In this document: positions 1 through 6,559 of the stretch, piece after piece
Layout of the letters: each line of letters opens with the position of its first letter
How positions within the stretch are numbered: position 1 is the first letter of the stretch
DNA from: an uncultured Bacteroidales bacterium
GTDB lineage: Bacteria; Bacteroidota; Bacteroidia; Bacteroidales; UBA932
DNA length: 6,559 nt
NCBI GenBank assembly: GCA_945874815.1
Contig: CAMCIE010000083.1
Span: forward strand, 1 to 6,559
Reading direction: 5' to 3'
Program-made: the position numbers and the translations under genes
The notes under the pieces: generated by a model
Databases searched by the model: none
The model's input: the letters and a program-made list of their open reading frames with translations, nothing else
What the model was told of the DNA's origin: nothing

Positions 1-3000
1 CCTCGTCGGCAGGAATTACTAGTGTGAACTGGGCCCCGTGCATCTGTTCCGGCTGGATTGCCTTCAGGAAACCATGGTGCAGCATTGCCAGACGTCTGGA
101 GTAATAAAGTCCGATTCCCGTTCCCATAGTGTGGTTTTCGGCCGGCTGATTCGTTATCTGATAGTACCTTCCGAAAATCTTGTCCATCTCGTCCTCAGGA
201 ATGTCAGAGCCGGAATTGATGACGGAAATCTTTATGTATTTGTGCCACTTCGCGACTTCTTTTCCGAAGGACTGCACAAGTTCATCAGCATTGACAACAT
301 CGAAGCTGATCTCGATTTTGCCGCCGGCAGGCGTGAATTTCAGGGCATTGGACATGAGGTTTCCTATGATCTTGTCCAGTTTGTCCTCGTCAAGCCATGT
401 TATGAACGAGTCTTCGATTCCGCTCGTCTGAAGCGTGATGTTCTTGTTCGTCATATTGTAGCGGAAAACATCCAGATTCTTGGAAATGATGGAGATGGCG
501 TCGGTAAGGCCGACCTGGAGAGTGAGCGTATACTCCTCCAGTTTGTTGAAGTCCATCAGCTGGTTCACCAGTTTCAGCATCCTGTCCACACTTCGGCGTA
601 CAATCATCAGAAGATTCCTGTCGGAACTCTTTATGTCCGGAGATTCGGCCAGCTGCGATACCGGTCCGGAAATCAGGGTGAGAGGTGTCCTGAATTCATG
701 TGAGATGTTTGCAAAGAAATTCATATTCATCTGATTGATAAGATGTTCCTCAGCTTTTTCGCGTTCTGCCTTCTCAGTCGCTTTCCTCTCCCTGCGGAGT
801 CTCAGGCTGATGTGTATTATCCATGCTGACATGCCTCCTGCCAATGCCAGATAAATCAGCCACGCCCACCAGGACGCCCATGGCGAAGGTTTTACAGATA
901 CGCGGATGGAGTTTTCAGTAGGTTCAATGCTGCTGTCATTACTCGTGATGCGTACCTTGAATACATAATTGCCGGCAGGCAGGTTTGCATAATAGGCTTC
1001 GCGGTTATGACCGCATTCGATCCAATAATTGTCGAAGCCCTCCAGCATGTAACTGTAATAGATTCTTTCATGTTCGCTATAGTCCAGTGCTGAAAACGAG
1101 ATGTTGAAACTGTTCTGTTTGTGGTTCAGGTGAATGTCCGGACAGCAGGAAAGTACTTTGTCTATGCAACTGCCTTTGCCTGGAACCATTATCTTGTTGT
1201 GGACTTTCAGGTTTTCGAAAACTATAGGAATCCTTGTGGTGTCTCTCTTGTATTCCGGGTTGAACAATGTAAGTCCGTGAGTTCCGCCGAATACCAGACG
1301 TCCGTCAGACAGTATGCAGGAAGCCCTGTCGTAGAACTGGTTCCCTCCCAGACCGTCAGTCGCGAAGTAATTGGTATAGGTCAATGTCTTCGGATCGAGT
1401 CTGGACAATCCGTACAGGGTGCTTATCCAAAGAAAACCTTTATTGTCTTCTTCTATCGATGATATGTCTGTACATGCGGCCCCCGGAACGGGAATGATGG
1501 ACCCGTCATGTTTGTTGTACCGGAGAAGTCCGTTGGATACTGTCCCTATCCAGATGTTGCCTCTTGTGTCCTGATATGCATCAGTCGGAATGAAATGAGG
1601 TGTCTTTAGGCAAGCCTCCCACTCCTCTTCCTTGACAGGCAAATCGCTGATTTCCAGTGTCTCTACATTGATAAGTTTCATTCTGTTTCTGAATCCGCAC
1701 ACCAGCATTGACTTGTCGTTATATCGGGAAACTGAAGGGATGAACGAATATCCTTCGAAGAGTTTCAGTTTTTTGGCTTCGGTGTCGCCGGGGCGCAGGT
1801 ATGATACGTACTGGCTGGCAGAGGCTATCCAGATTGTCCCGTCATCGCTTTGTGACATTGACATCGGCAGGAAGACATTATACGATGAAATCGGAGTGAT
1901 GCTGCCGTCCGCTATAGAACTCTTCGTCACTTTCCCTACCTCCATTGTCCACAGGAAGCCGTCCCTGTCAATGAAAGAGCCATATACAGTGTCTGATTCC
2001 AGCGGATTACTTGCTCTGTGTACATGTTTGATTTTTTCTATGGTCTTTGATGTCATGTCATATTTGAACATCCCGTAGAGATTGGTGGAAACCCACAAGT
2101 TGTCCTGTTTGTCAGAGACCACTGATTTTACGGATTTTCCGGCAAACGCTGACCTGATGGTATTGTCTTCGTTGAATCTTTCCTTGTAGTTGTATATGGT
2201 CTTGAAGCCCTGGTCATTCGAGCCTATCCACAGGTTCTTGTTCGAATCGGTGAACATCGTGTTAACTATGAATGCAGGTGTGTCAAAAGGAAATCCGGAT
2301 TCCGAGCTGTGGGTAAGGAGGTCGTTCAGTTTGTCGTAGTAGAACATCTCGCCGGAAGATGTACAGAATATTATGTTGCTGTCCTCGTATCCATGTGCGT
2401 AAACAATGTCTGCCGACATGAATTTCTTGTTTCTCGTCAATGCCGGAGAAAGACTGACGAATTCCTTGTCAATGATATTGAATGCTTGAAGTTTCGATTC
2501 GGAGGATATCCAGAGGCAGTTGTCCGCCAGTCCGACGCACTGTTGCCATCCTTGCATGTCAATGACAGTGTCCAGATGGAAGTTTCTAAGATTGTAGCAT
2601 CTGAGCTGTCGCGTGTCAGTTATCCATAGATTGCCCTTGCCGTCGGGATACCATTTGAGTGCCAATGACTTGACCGGGTCCAGATCTTCTATGGCAGTGG
2701 AAATCTCTCCTGTTTCCGGATCATATGAATACAATTCCGGGTAGGCCATGACCAGAAGTCTGCCGTCAGCCGATTCTGTGATTTTGTTTACGTTGTGTCT
2801 ATTGTCCGGCAATGTTATTTTCTCGAATGTGTCCTGATCGGTGTATCTGCACAGTCCGTTGATGGTGGCAAACCATAGCTGCCCTTTTGAATCCCGGAAA
2901 ATATCATTGACCTGACTGTCGGAAATGCTGCCCGGAGCATTGGTGTGGAAATATTGTCTGTACTCGTGGCCGGTATATTTGTTCAGCCCGCGGAAAGTCG

Positions 3001-3163
3001 CGATCCAGATATGTCCGTCCTTGTCCTCTTCGAAATCATTGATCTGCTGGTTGGAGATATCGTATGATATTGTCGGCTCGTATTCCTGCTTGGAAGTCTG
3101 CGGTTCTGAGGTCCCGCAGGATATGAATATCGCCAGTATTGCAAGCAAAAAGATATTTCTCAT
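1..3163 (-). CDS. Hybrid two-component system (HTCS) sensor kinase/regulator, C-terminus cut by window edge
   Basis: Reading the minus strand from the ATG at 3163 gives 1054 codons with no stop, so the gene is partial at its 3' end. Seen in order: a hydrophobic signal (residues 2-15) ending in Cys16; about 14 Reg_prop-type beta-propeller blades (about 45-635), many with an LWI(G/A/S) core, for example Trp53, Trp97, Trp312, Trp538 and Trp579; a Y_Y_Y domain (about 679-757); a transmembrane helix (about 762-786) followed by an Arg/Lys-rich stop; a HisKA H-box FFANISHEFRTPLTLI with His822; an N-box with Asn935 and Asn939; a G1 region NSGSDIP (983-989); and a canonical G2 box GTGIGL (1014-1019). 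In this family a receiver and an AraC-type HTH domain follow and are presumably off-window. The protein should span the inner membrane, sense a glycan fragment in the periplasm and activate the divergent susC operon. The G1 box is degenerate. The ATG at 3163 was chosen because it leads directly into the signal sequence. The domain assignment is strong; the ligand is unknown. Confidence 0.95.
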   Translation of the reverse strand, partial: MRNIFLLAILAIFISCGTSEPQTSKQEYEPTISYDISNQQINDFEEDKDGHIWIATFRGLNKYTGHEYRQYFHTNAPGSISDSQVNDIFRDSKGQLWFATINGLCRYTDQDTFEKITLPDNRHNVNKITESADGRLLVMAYPELYSYDPETGEISTAIEDLDPVKSLALKWYPDGKGNLWITDTRQLRCYNLRNFHLDTVIDMQGWQQCVGLADNCLWISSESKLQAFNIIDKEFVSLSPALTRNKKFMSADIVYAHGYEDSNIIFCTSSGEMFYYDKLNDLLTHSSESGFPFDTPAFIVNTMFTDSNKNLWIGSNDQGFKTIYNYKERFNEDNTIRSAFAGKSVKSVVSDKQDNLWVSTNLYGMFKYDMTSKTIEKIKHVHRASNPLESDTVYGSFIDRDGFLWTMEVGKVTKSSIADGSITPISSYNVFLPMSMSQSDDGTIWIASASQYVSYLRPGDTEAKKLKLFEGYSFIPSVSRYNDKSMLVCGFRNRMKLINVETLEISDLPVKEEEWEACLKTPHFIPTDAYQDTRGNIWIGTVSNGLLRYNKHDGSIIPVPGAACTDISSIEEDNKGFLWISTLYGLSRLDPKTLTYTNYFATDGLGGNQFYDRASCILSDGRLVFGGTHGLTLFNPEYKRDTTRIPIVFENLKVHNKIMVPGKGSCIDKVLSCCPDIHLNHKQNSFNISFSALDYSEHERIYYSYMLEGFDNYWIECGHNREAYYANLPAGNYVFKVRITSNDSSIEPTENSIRVSVKPSPWASWWAWLIYLALAGGMSAWIIHISLRLRRERKATEKAEREKAEEHLINQMNMNFFANISHEFRTPLTLISGPVSQLAESPDIKSSDRNLLMIVRRSVDRMLKLVNQLMDFNKLEEYTLTLQVGLTDAISIISKNLDVFRYNMTNKNITLQTSGIEDSFITWLDEDKLDKIIGNLMSNALKFTPAGGKIEISFDVVNADELVQSFGKEVAKWHKYIKISVINSGSDIPEDEMDKIFGRYYQITNQPAENHTMGTGIGLYYSRRLAMLHHGFLKAIQPEQMHGAQFTLVIPADE

Positions 3164-3187
3164 TTCCAATTTTGTTTTAGTGTTCCC

Positions 3188-3195
3188 CAAAGATA
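3188..3195 (-). promoter_or_regulatory. Candidate -7 box of the HTCS gene promoter
   Basis: Minus-strand TATCTTTG fits the Bacteroidota -7 consensus TAnnTTTG. It ends 24 bases before the HTCS ATG, which would give a short leader of about 20 nt. No TTTG or TTG sits at the usual -33 distance; the upstream spacer instead holds an A8 run (T8 on plus, 3199-3206). That fits a weak constitutive promoter, as expected for a sensor gene, but this is inference from one motif match. Confidence 0.5.
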
Positions 3196-3253
3196 CTCTT
3201 TTTTTTCGATGCGGAGGCTCTGTCGCTGCTGTCCAATGCGTTTGAATGGGTGT

Positions 3254-3326
3254 TTATGAACAAATAGCCAAATTTTTGAACTGATTGACATGCCGAAATG
3301 TATGGAAAAACAACTTATGAATACAT
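3254..3326 (+). promoter_or_regulatory. Candidate operator: three imperfect direct repeats upstream of susC
   Basis: Three 12-base units share the pattern TTWTGAAYNNAT: TTATGAACAAAT (3254-3265), TTTTGAACTGAT (3274-3285) and TTATGAATACAT (3315-3326). Their starts are 20 and 41 bases apart, close to two and four helical turns, so they could lie on one face of the DNA. The last unit is centred about 46 bases before the predicted susC start site, a plausible place for an AraC-type activator such as the HTCS DNA-binding domain. The region is AT-rich and the pattern was found by eye after the fact, so chance is possible. Confidence 0.3.
3298..3326. repeat. Short inverted repeat ATGTAT / ATACAT
   Basis: ATGTAT (3298-3303) and its reverse complement ATACAT (3321-3326) are separated by 17 bases. 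The right arm overlaps the third direct-repeat unit, so the two readings of this site compete. Six-base arms in AT-rich DNA are weak evidence. It could be part of an activator site or mere chance. Confidence 0.2.
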
Positions 3327-3330
3327 ATTG

Positions 3331-3341
3331 CAAAACGTTTG
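3331..3341. promoter_or_regulatory. Palindrome AAACGTTT in the susC -33 region
   Basis: CAAAACGTTTG contains the perfect 8-base palindrome AAACGTTT (3333-3340), ending 15 bases before the candidate -7 box. It carries a TTTG (3338-3341) that is only 14 bases from the -7 box, too close to be an ideal -33 element. It may be a protein contact site at the polymerase boundary or a poor -33 box typical of activator-dependent promoters. Its function is inferred only. Confidence 0.25.
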
Positions 3342-3355
3342 ATTTTTATCGTGGC

Positions 3356-3363
3356 TAACTTTG
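3356..3363 (+). promoter_or_regulatory. Candidate -7 box of the susC operon promoter
   Basis: TAACTTTG matches TAnnTTTG exactly. Transcription would begin near 3367-3370, giving a leader of roughly 75-80 nt before the susC ATG. Upstream, TTTG (3338-3341) is too near and TTG (3328-3330) too far for good -33 spacing. This suggests a promoter that needs an activator, as expected for an HTCS-controlled operon. Confidence 0.6.
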
Positions 3364-3367
3364 CATC

Positions 3368-3385
3368 GGCATTTGAGGGAATGCC
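3368..3385 (+). other. Possible hairpin at the 5' end of the susC leader RNA
   Basis: GGCATT (3368-3373) and AATGCC (3380-3385) are perfect complements around the 6-base loop TGAGGG. The hairpin would start at or within a few bases of the predicted transcript start. It could stabilise the mRNA 5' end or, as DNA, act as a palindromic protein site. It has no U-run and is far from any gene end, so it is not a terminator. Confidence 0.35.
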
Positions 3386-3389
3386 ATAC

Positions 3390-3402
3390 CATATAATATA
3401 TG
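3390..3402. repeat. AT-rich palindrome CATAT-AAT-ATATG in the susC leader
   Basis: CATAT (3390-3394) and ATATG (3398-3402) form a perfect inverted repeat around AAT. As RNA it would be a weak A-U stem directly after the GGCATT/AATGCC hairpin. It lies downstream of the predicted start site and its role, if any, is unknown. Confidence 0.2.
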
Positions 3403-3445
3403 TAAACTGAAAGTTCAAGTAAAAACTATAACCAATAAAAGTATT

Positions 3446-6400
3446 ATGAAACAACCAACTATCAGTAGAATCATTTTGTCGCTGATGAGCCTGTGTTTCT
3501 TTTGCAATGTCCTGTTTGCGCAGAACATGGTAAAGGTGACAGGAACGGTGACAGACAAACAAAATTCTCCTATGATTGGGGCAAGCGTGTTCGAAAAGGG
3601 AACCCGCAACGGCGCCATCACTGACATTGACGGCAAATATTCCATCAGTGTCCCGGAAGGTGCCGTGATTGTATTCTCCAGCATCGGATTTGCCCCTCAG
3701 GAAAGACAGGCCGTGGCCGGTGTCATTGACATCGTGCTCGAAGAGGACCAGAAACTTCTCGATGAGGTGGTCGTTGTCGGTTATGGCGTGCAGAAGAAAA
3801 GTTCTGTGACCGGTGCCATTTCCCAGGTCAAGAATGAAGACATGCAGAACCGTACGATTACCAGACCAGAGCAGGCGCTACAGGGAAAGACGGCCGGTGT
3901 CCAGATTTTCCAGTCTTCCGCATCTCCGGGAGCATCTCCTACTGTGCGTATCCGTGGTATCAACTCCAATGGTTCGTGCGATCCTCTCTATGTTGTGGAC
4001 GGACGTATCGCCAGCGATATCGGCGGCATTGACCCTAATGACATTGAGTCGATGGAGGTCCTCAAGGATGCTGCTTCTGCTGCGATTTACGGCGCGGCGG
4101 CCGGTAACGGAGTCATCCTCATCACGACCAAGAAAGGTAAGGCGGGGCAGGGAACAGTTACTTATGATTTCCAGTTGTCCATCCAGAATATCGCCAATGT
4201 CCCTAAGGTCATGAATGCCGAGCAGTATATCGGCTATATGACCGAGGCGAACTATCTTTCAATGGACAAGGTCAATGCTGACTGGGATTTCAAGACAAAT
4301 ACCGACTGGTCGAAGGTTGCGTTCGAGCCATCCAGAATGCAGAAGCACAATCTCGCGTTCCAGGGCGGAAACGACAAGGGGACCTATTATCTGTCATTGA
4401 CTTATCTCGACAATAACGGTTATGTTGTTGGCGATGCCGATACTTACAAGCGTCTCACCGCTACCATCAATGCCGATTACAACATCAAGAAATGGCTCCA
4501 GGTGGGAACCAACAATCAGATTGAATACTACAAACGCAAGGCAGTTGCCGAGGGCTCTGAATATGGAAGCTTGCTTTCATCTGTCATCATGCTCGACCCT
4601 CTGACTCCTGTGAAATATTCTCCGGACAATCTTCCTGAGCATATGCAGACTATGGTCAATGCAGGAAAGGCGTATCTCAAGGATAAGGATGGGAACTATT
4701 ATTCCACATCTGCTTTCCAGGAGACAGACAACTATAATCCTTATATCATGAGGGACAAGAGCAATTCCACAAACAGCGGATACAATATCAATGGCGTCAT
4801 TTATGCCAATCTCAAGCCGGTGAAGGGACTTGTCATCACTTCCCGTCTGGGATATCGTCTTTCTGCTGCCAAGAGCTATACTGTAAACAATGATTTTTAT
4901 GTGAATACCACAATAAGTCAGAGTTACATGTCTGTCAATGCCAGTGCTTCCACCCCTATTTATCTCCAGTGGGAGAACTTCGTGAACTACATGCACAGTT
5001 TCGGAAAGCATAACTTGAATGCGATGCTCGGAACATCTTATATCGACAATTCTTCATTCTCTGTGAGCGGAAACGTTACAGGCGGTGACGGCGACTTCGG
5101 TTTCAAGAAAGATGACCCACGTTATGCTTATTTCGCTTATGCTACTGCAACTGCCGTGAAATCAATTTCCGGCGGTGAGGAAATTATCGGCAGGAAACTC
5201 GCATATTTCGGCCGTCTGAATTATGACTATGCCGGAAAATATATGGCACAGTTCTCTCTTCGTGCCGATGCGGCAGACTCATCAGTTCTTCCGATTACCA
5301 AGAGATGGGGATATTTCCCGGCAGCATCATTGGGATGGACGATCTCTCAGGAAAACTTCATGCAGAACGCGAAGACTTGGCTCTCGCACTTGAAACTGCG
5401 TGGCAGCTGGGGACAGAACGGTACGACCTCAAGCCTTGGCTCATACTCATACCTTTCATCCATTTCATCCGGCATGTCCTATCCTTATACCAACGAGCTT
5501 CAGTATCAGATTGGCTCAATGCCGTCTTCTACAGGTAATAACGAACTCAAATGGGAGACTTCAGAGCAGCTCGACCTGGGTATCGACGCGAGATTTTTCA
5601 ATGACAGGCTCTCGTTCACCGCAGACTGGTTCTCCAAGAAGACCAAGGACCTGATCGTGACTGGCATCACTCCTTCGACAATCGTCGGAAACACTGCTTC
5701 TCCTGTAAATGCGGGCAACATTGAAAACAAGGGTGTTGAACTCGAACTCGGATGGAAAGACGATATCGGTGATTTCAGCTACGGAATCAGAGGAAACCTC
5801 GCTACACTCAAGAATGAGGTGACATATATCCATGAGTCACTCGACCGCATCAATGGTGCAAGTTTCCATACTGCAACCGGTATGACCGTATTCGAGAAAG
5901 GTTATCCTGCATGGTATTTCAGAGGATACAAGGTGGACCATATCGATGCTGAGACAGGAGATCCTGTGTTTGTGGATGTGGACCAGAACGGAACTATCAA
6001 TGATTCCGACAAGATGATGATAGGAAGCGGTATTCCGGATTTTACTTATGGTATCACTCTCAATGCCGCATATAAGGGCTTTGACCTTACAGTGTTCGGA
6101 ACAGGTTCACAGGGAAATGATATCTTTAACTGCAGCAACCGTGGAGACCGTCTCCAGGCGAACAAGATGAAGTTCCTCTATACCGACAGATGGACTCCTT
6201 CCAACAAGAACGCTTCCAGACCTAGACCGGGCGCTACTGACATTGACAAGTACTGGCTCAGTGACGGAATGGTATTCGACGGTTCTTATTTCAAGATCAA
6301 GCAGATTCAGGTGGGATATTCTCTTCCTAAGTCATTCCTGAACAAGATCGGCATCAATTCTTTCAGAATCTACTGCTCTCTGGACGACTTCTTTACATTC

Positions 6401-6517
6401 ACCTCTTATCCGGGATTCGATCCTGAGGTTACAGGTGTGGGAAGCGCAACAGGACTCGACAAGGGTTATTATCCGTCAGCAAGGAAAGTCGTATTCGGAC
6501 TTAATCTTAACTTCTAA
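3446..6517 (+). CDS. SusC/RagA-family TonB-dependent outer-membrane transporter
   Basis: A complete 1023-residue protein, within the usual SusC range. A signal peptide (1-25) ends LFA before Gln26. It is followed by a CarboxypepD_reg-like N-terminal domain (about 30-98), a TonB-box-like DEVVVVGYG (106-114), a plug domain (about 116-230) and a 22-strand-type barrel to the C-terminus, ending NLNF with the terminal Phe of an outer-membrane beta-signal. The SusC signature DPLYVVDG (179-186), then DPNDIES and KDAASAAIYG, is clear, and so is GNGVILITTKKG (220-231). There is no extra N-terminal secretin/STN domain, so it is not the type that signals to an anti-sigma factor; this fits regulation by the divergent HTCS. 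It should import oligosaccharides with a SusD partner, using TonB/ExbBD energy. The ATG at 3446 has no Shine-Dalgarno, only an A-rich upstream stretch, normal for Bacteroidota. The substrate cannot be told from the sequence. Confidence 0.97.
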   Translation: MKQPTISRIILSLMSLCFFCNVLFAQNMVKVTGTVTDKQNSPMIGASVFEKGTRNGAITDIDGKYSISVPEGAVIVFSSIGFAPQERQAVAGVIDIVLEEDQKLLDEVVVVGYGVQKKSSVTGAISQVKNEDMQNRTITRPEQALQGKTAGVQIFQSSASPGASPTVRIRGINSNGSCDPLYVVDGRIASDIGGIDPNDIESMEVLKDAASAAIYGAAAGNGVILITTKKGKAGQGTVTYDFQLSIQNIANVPKVMNAEQYIGYMTEANYLSMDKVNADWDFKTNTDWSKVAFEPSRMQKHNLAFQGGNDKGTYYLSLTYLDNNGYVVGDADTYKRLTATINADYNIKKWLQVGTNNQIEYYKRKAVAEGSEYGSLLSSVIMLDPLTPVKYSPDNLPEHMQTMVNAGKAYLKDKDGNYYSTSAFQETDNYNPYIMRDKSNSTNSGYNINGVIYANLKPVKGLVITSRLGYRLSAAKSYTVNNDFYVNTTISQSYMSVNASASTPIYLQWENFVNYMHSFGKHNLNAMLGTSYIDNSSFSVSGNVTGGDGDFGFKKDDPRYAYFAYATATAVKSISGGEEIIGRKLAYFGRLNYDYAGKYMAQFSLRADAADSSVLPITKRWGYFPAASLGWTISQENFMQNAKTWLSHLKLRGSWGQNGTTSSLGSYSYLSSISSGMSYPYTNELQYQIGSMPSSTGNNELKWETSEQLDLGIDARFFNDRLSFTADWFSKKTKDLIVTGITPSTIVGNTASPVNAGNIENKGVELELGWKDDIGDFSYGIRGNLATLKNEVTYIHESLDRINGASFHTATGMTVFEKGYPAWYFRGYKVDHIDAETGDPVFVDVDQNGTINDSDKMMIGSGIPDFTYGITLNAAYKGFDLTVFGTGSQGNDIFNCSNRGDRLQANKMKFLYTDRWTPSNKNASRPRPGATDIDKYWLSDGMVFDGSYFKIKQIQVGYSLPKSFLNKIGINSFRIYCSLDDFFTFTSYPGFDPEVTGVGSATGLDKGYYPSARKVVFGLNLNF

Positions 6518-6528
6518 TGTATTTGACA

Positions 6529-6559
6529 ATGAAACATATAGGAAAAATATTGATAAGCC
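6529..6559 (+). CDS. Start of a probable SusD-like lipoprotein gene, cut by window edge
   Basis: ATG at 6529 opens MKHIGKILIS, which has the Met-Lys start and rising hydrophobicity of a signal peptide. Only ten codons are present, so the identity rests on position: in Bacteroidota susC is almost always followed by susD on the same strand, and no terminator lies between them. An in-frame ATG at 6517 overlaps the susC stop as TAATG and would add MYLT to the front. I prefer 6529 because the lysine then follows Met directly. Either start puts the gene close enough for translational coupling with susC. Confidence 0.7.
   Translation, partial: MKHIGKILIS

Noticed and set aside
38..703. A 221-codon open frame on the plus strand
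   Set aside because: It lies antisense to the HisKA/HATPase part of the HTCS gene, whose minus-strand frame is fully open with recognisable H, N and G2 boxes. The plus-strand product shows no recognisable domain.
1121..2629. Several plus-strand open frames of about 100-150 codons
   Set aside because: All lie antisense to the propeller-coding part of the HTCS gene, and their products have no family features.
3392..3397. TATAAT, a perfect enterobacterial -10 hexamer
   Set aside because: Bacteroidota housekeeping promoters use TAnnTTTG at -7, and a better match lies at 3356-3363. This hexamer is inside an AT-rich palindrome in the predicted leader.
3254..3562. A 102-codon minus-strand frame crossing the intergenic region into the start of susC
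   Set aside because: It covers the predicted susC promoter, leader and signal-peptide codons antisense. No promoter box faces it and the product has no recognisable features.
4577..5011. A 144-codon minus-strand frame inside susC
   Set aside because: It is antisense to the continuous and clearly coding susC barrel region, with no supporting signal.
6490..6535. Possible terminator after susC
   Set aside because: No GC-rich stem followed by a T-run is present between the susC stop and the next ATG, which fits an operon continuing into the next gene.
1..6559. CRISPR arrays, tRNA/rRNA genes, insertion sequences and attachment sites
   Set aside because: No regularly spaced repeat units, cloverleaf sequences, transposase frames or terminal inverted repeats were seen; two long genes account for nearly all of the window.

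Overview
The window looks like the edge of a polysaccharide utilisation locus (PUL) from a Bacteroidota genome, most likely order Bacteroidales. It holds a divergent pair: a hybrid two-component system (HTCS) sensor/regulator on the minus strand and a SusC/RagA-type TonB-dependent outer-membrane transporter on the plus strand, with the first codons of a probable SusD-type lipoprotein after it. Assignment to Bacteroidota rests on this gene pair, on the TAnnTTTG-type -7 promoter boxes, and on the lack of Shine-Dalgarno sequences. Genus cannot be fixed from this sequence.

Layout. Positions 1-3163 (minus) are one uninterrupted reading frame of 1054 codons that runs off the left edge. It encodes a short lipoprotein-like signal, about 14 beta-propeller blades, a Y_Y_Y domain, a transmembrane helix, a HisKA domain with the phospho-accepting histidine, and an ATPase domain. 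The expected receiver and AraC-type DNA-binding domains lie outside the window. Positions 3164-3445 are a 282-base divergent regulatory region with a candidate -7 box in each direction, a possible array of direct repeats, other small palindromes and a leader hairpin. Positions 3446-6517 (plus) are a complete 1023-residue SusC-like transporter. From 6529 (or 6517) the next gene begins, close enough to be translationally coupled.

How it should work. In the known HTCS/Sus scheme, the periplasmic propellers bind an oligosaccharide released from the target glycan. The inner-membrane kinase then phosphorylates its own receiver and the AraC-type domain activates the susC/susD operon. SusC, driven by TonB, imports the oligosaccharide captured by SusD. 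The glycan cannot be inferred here because the enzyme genes of the locus are not in the window.

I see no clearly new system. The points most worth checking are a degenerate ATP-binding G1 box in the kinase, a lipobox-like cysteine at its N-terminus, and a candidate same-face direct-repeat operator upstream of susC.
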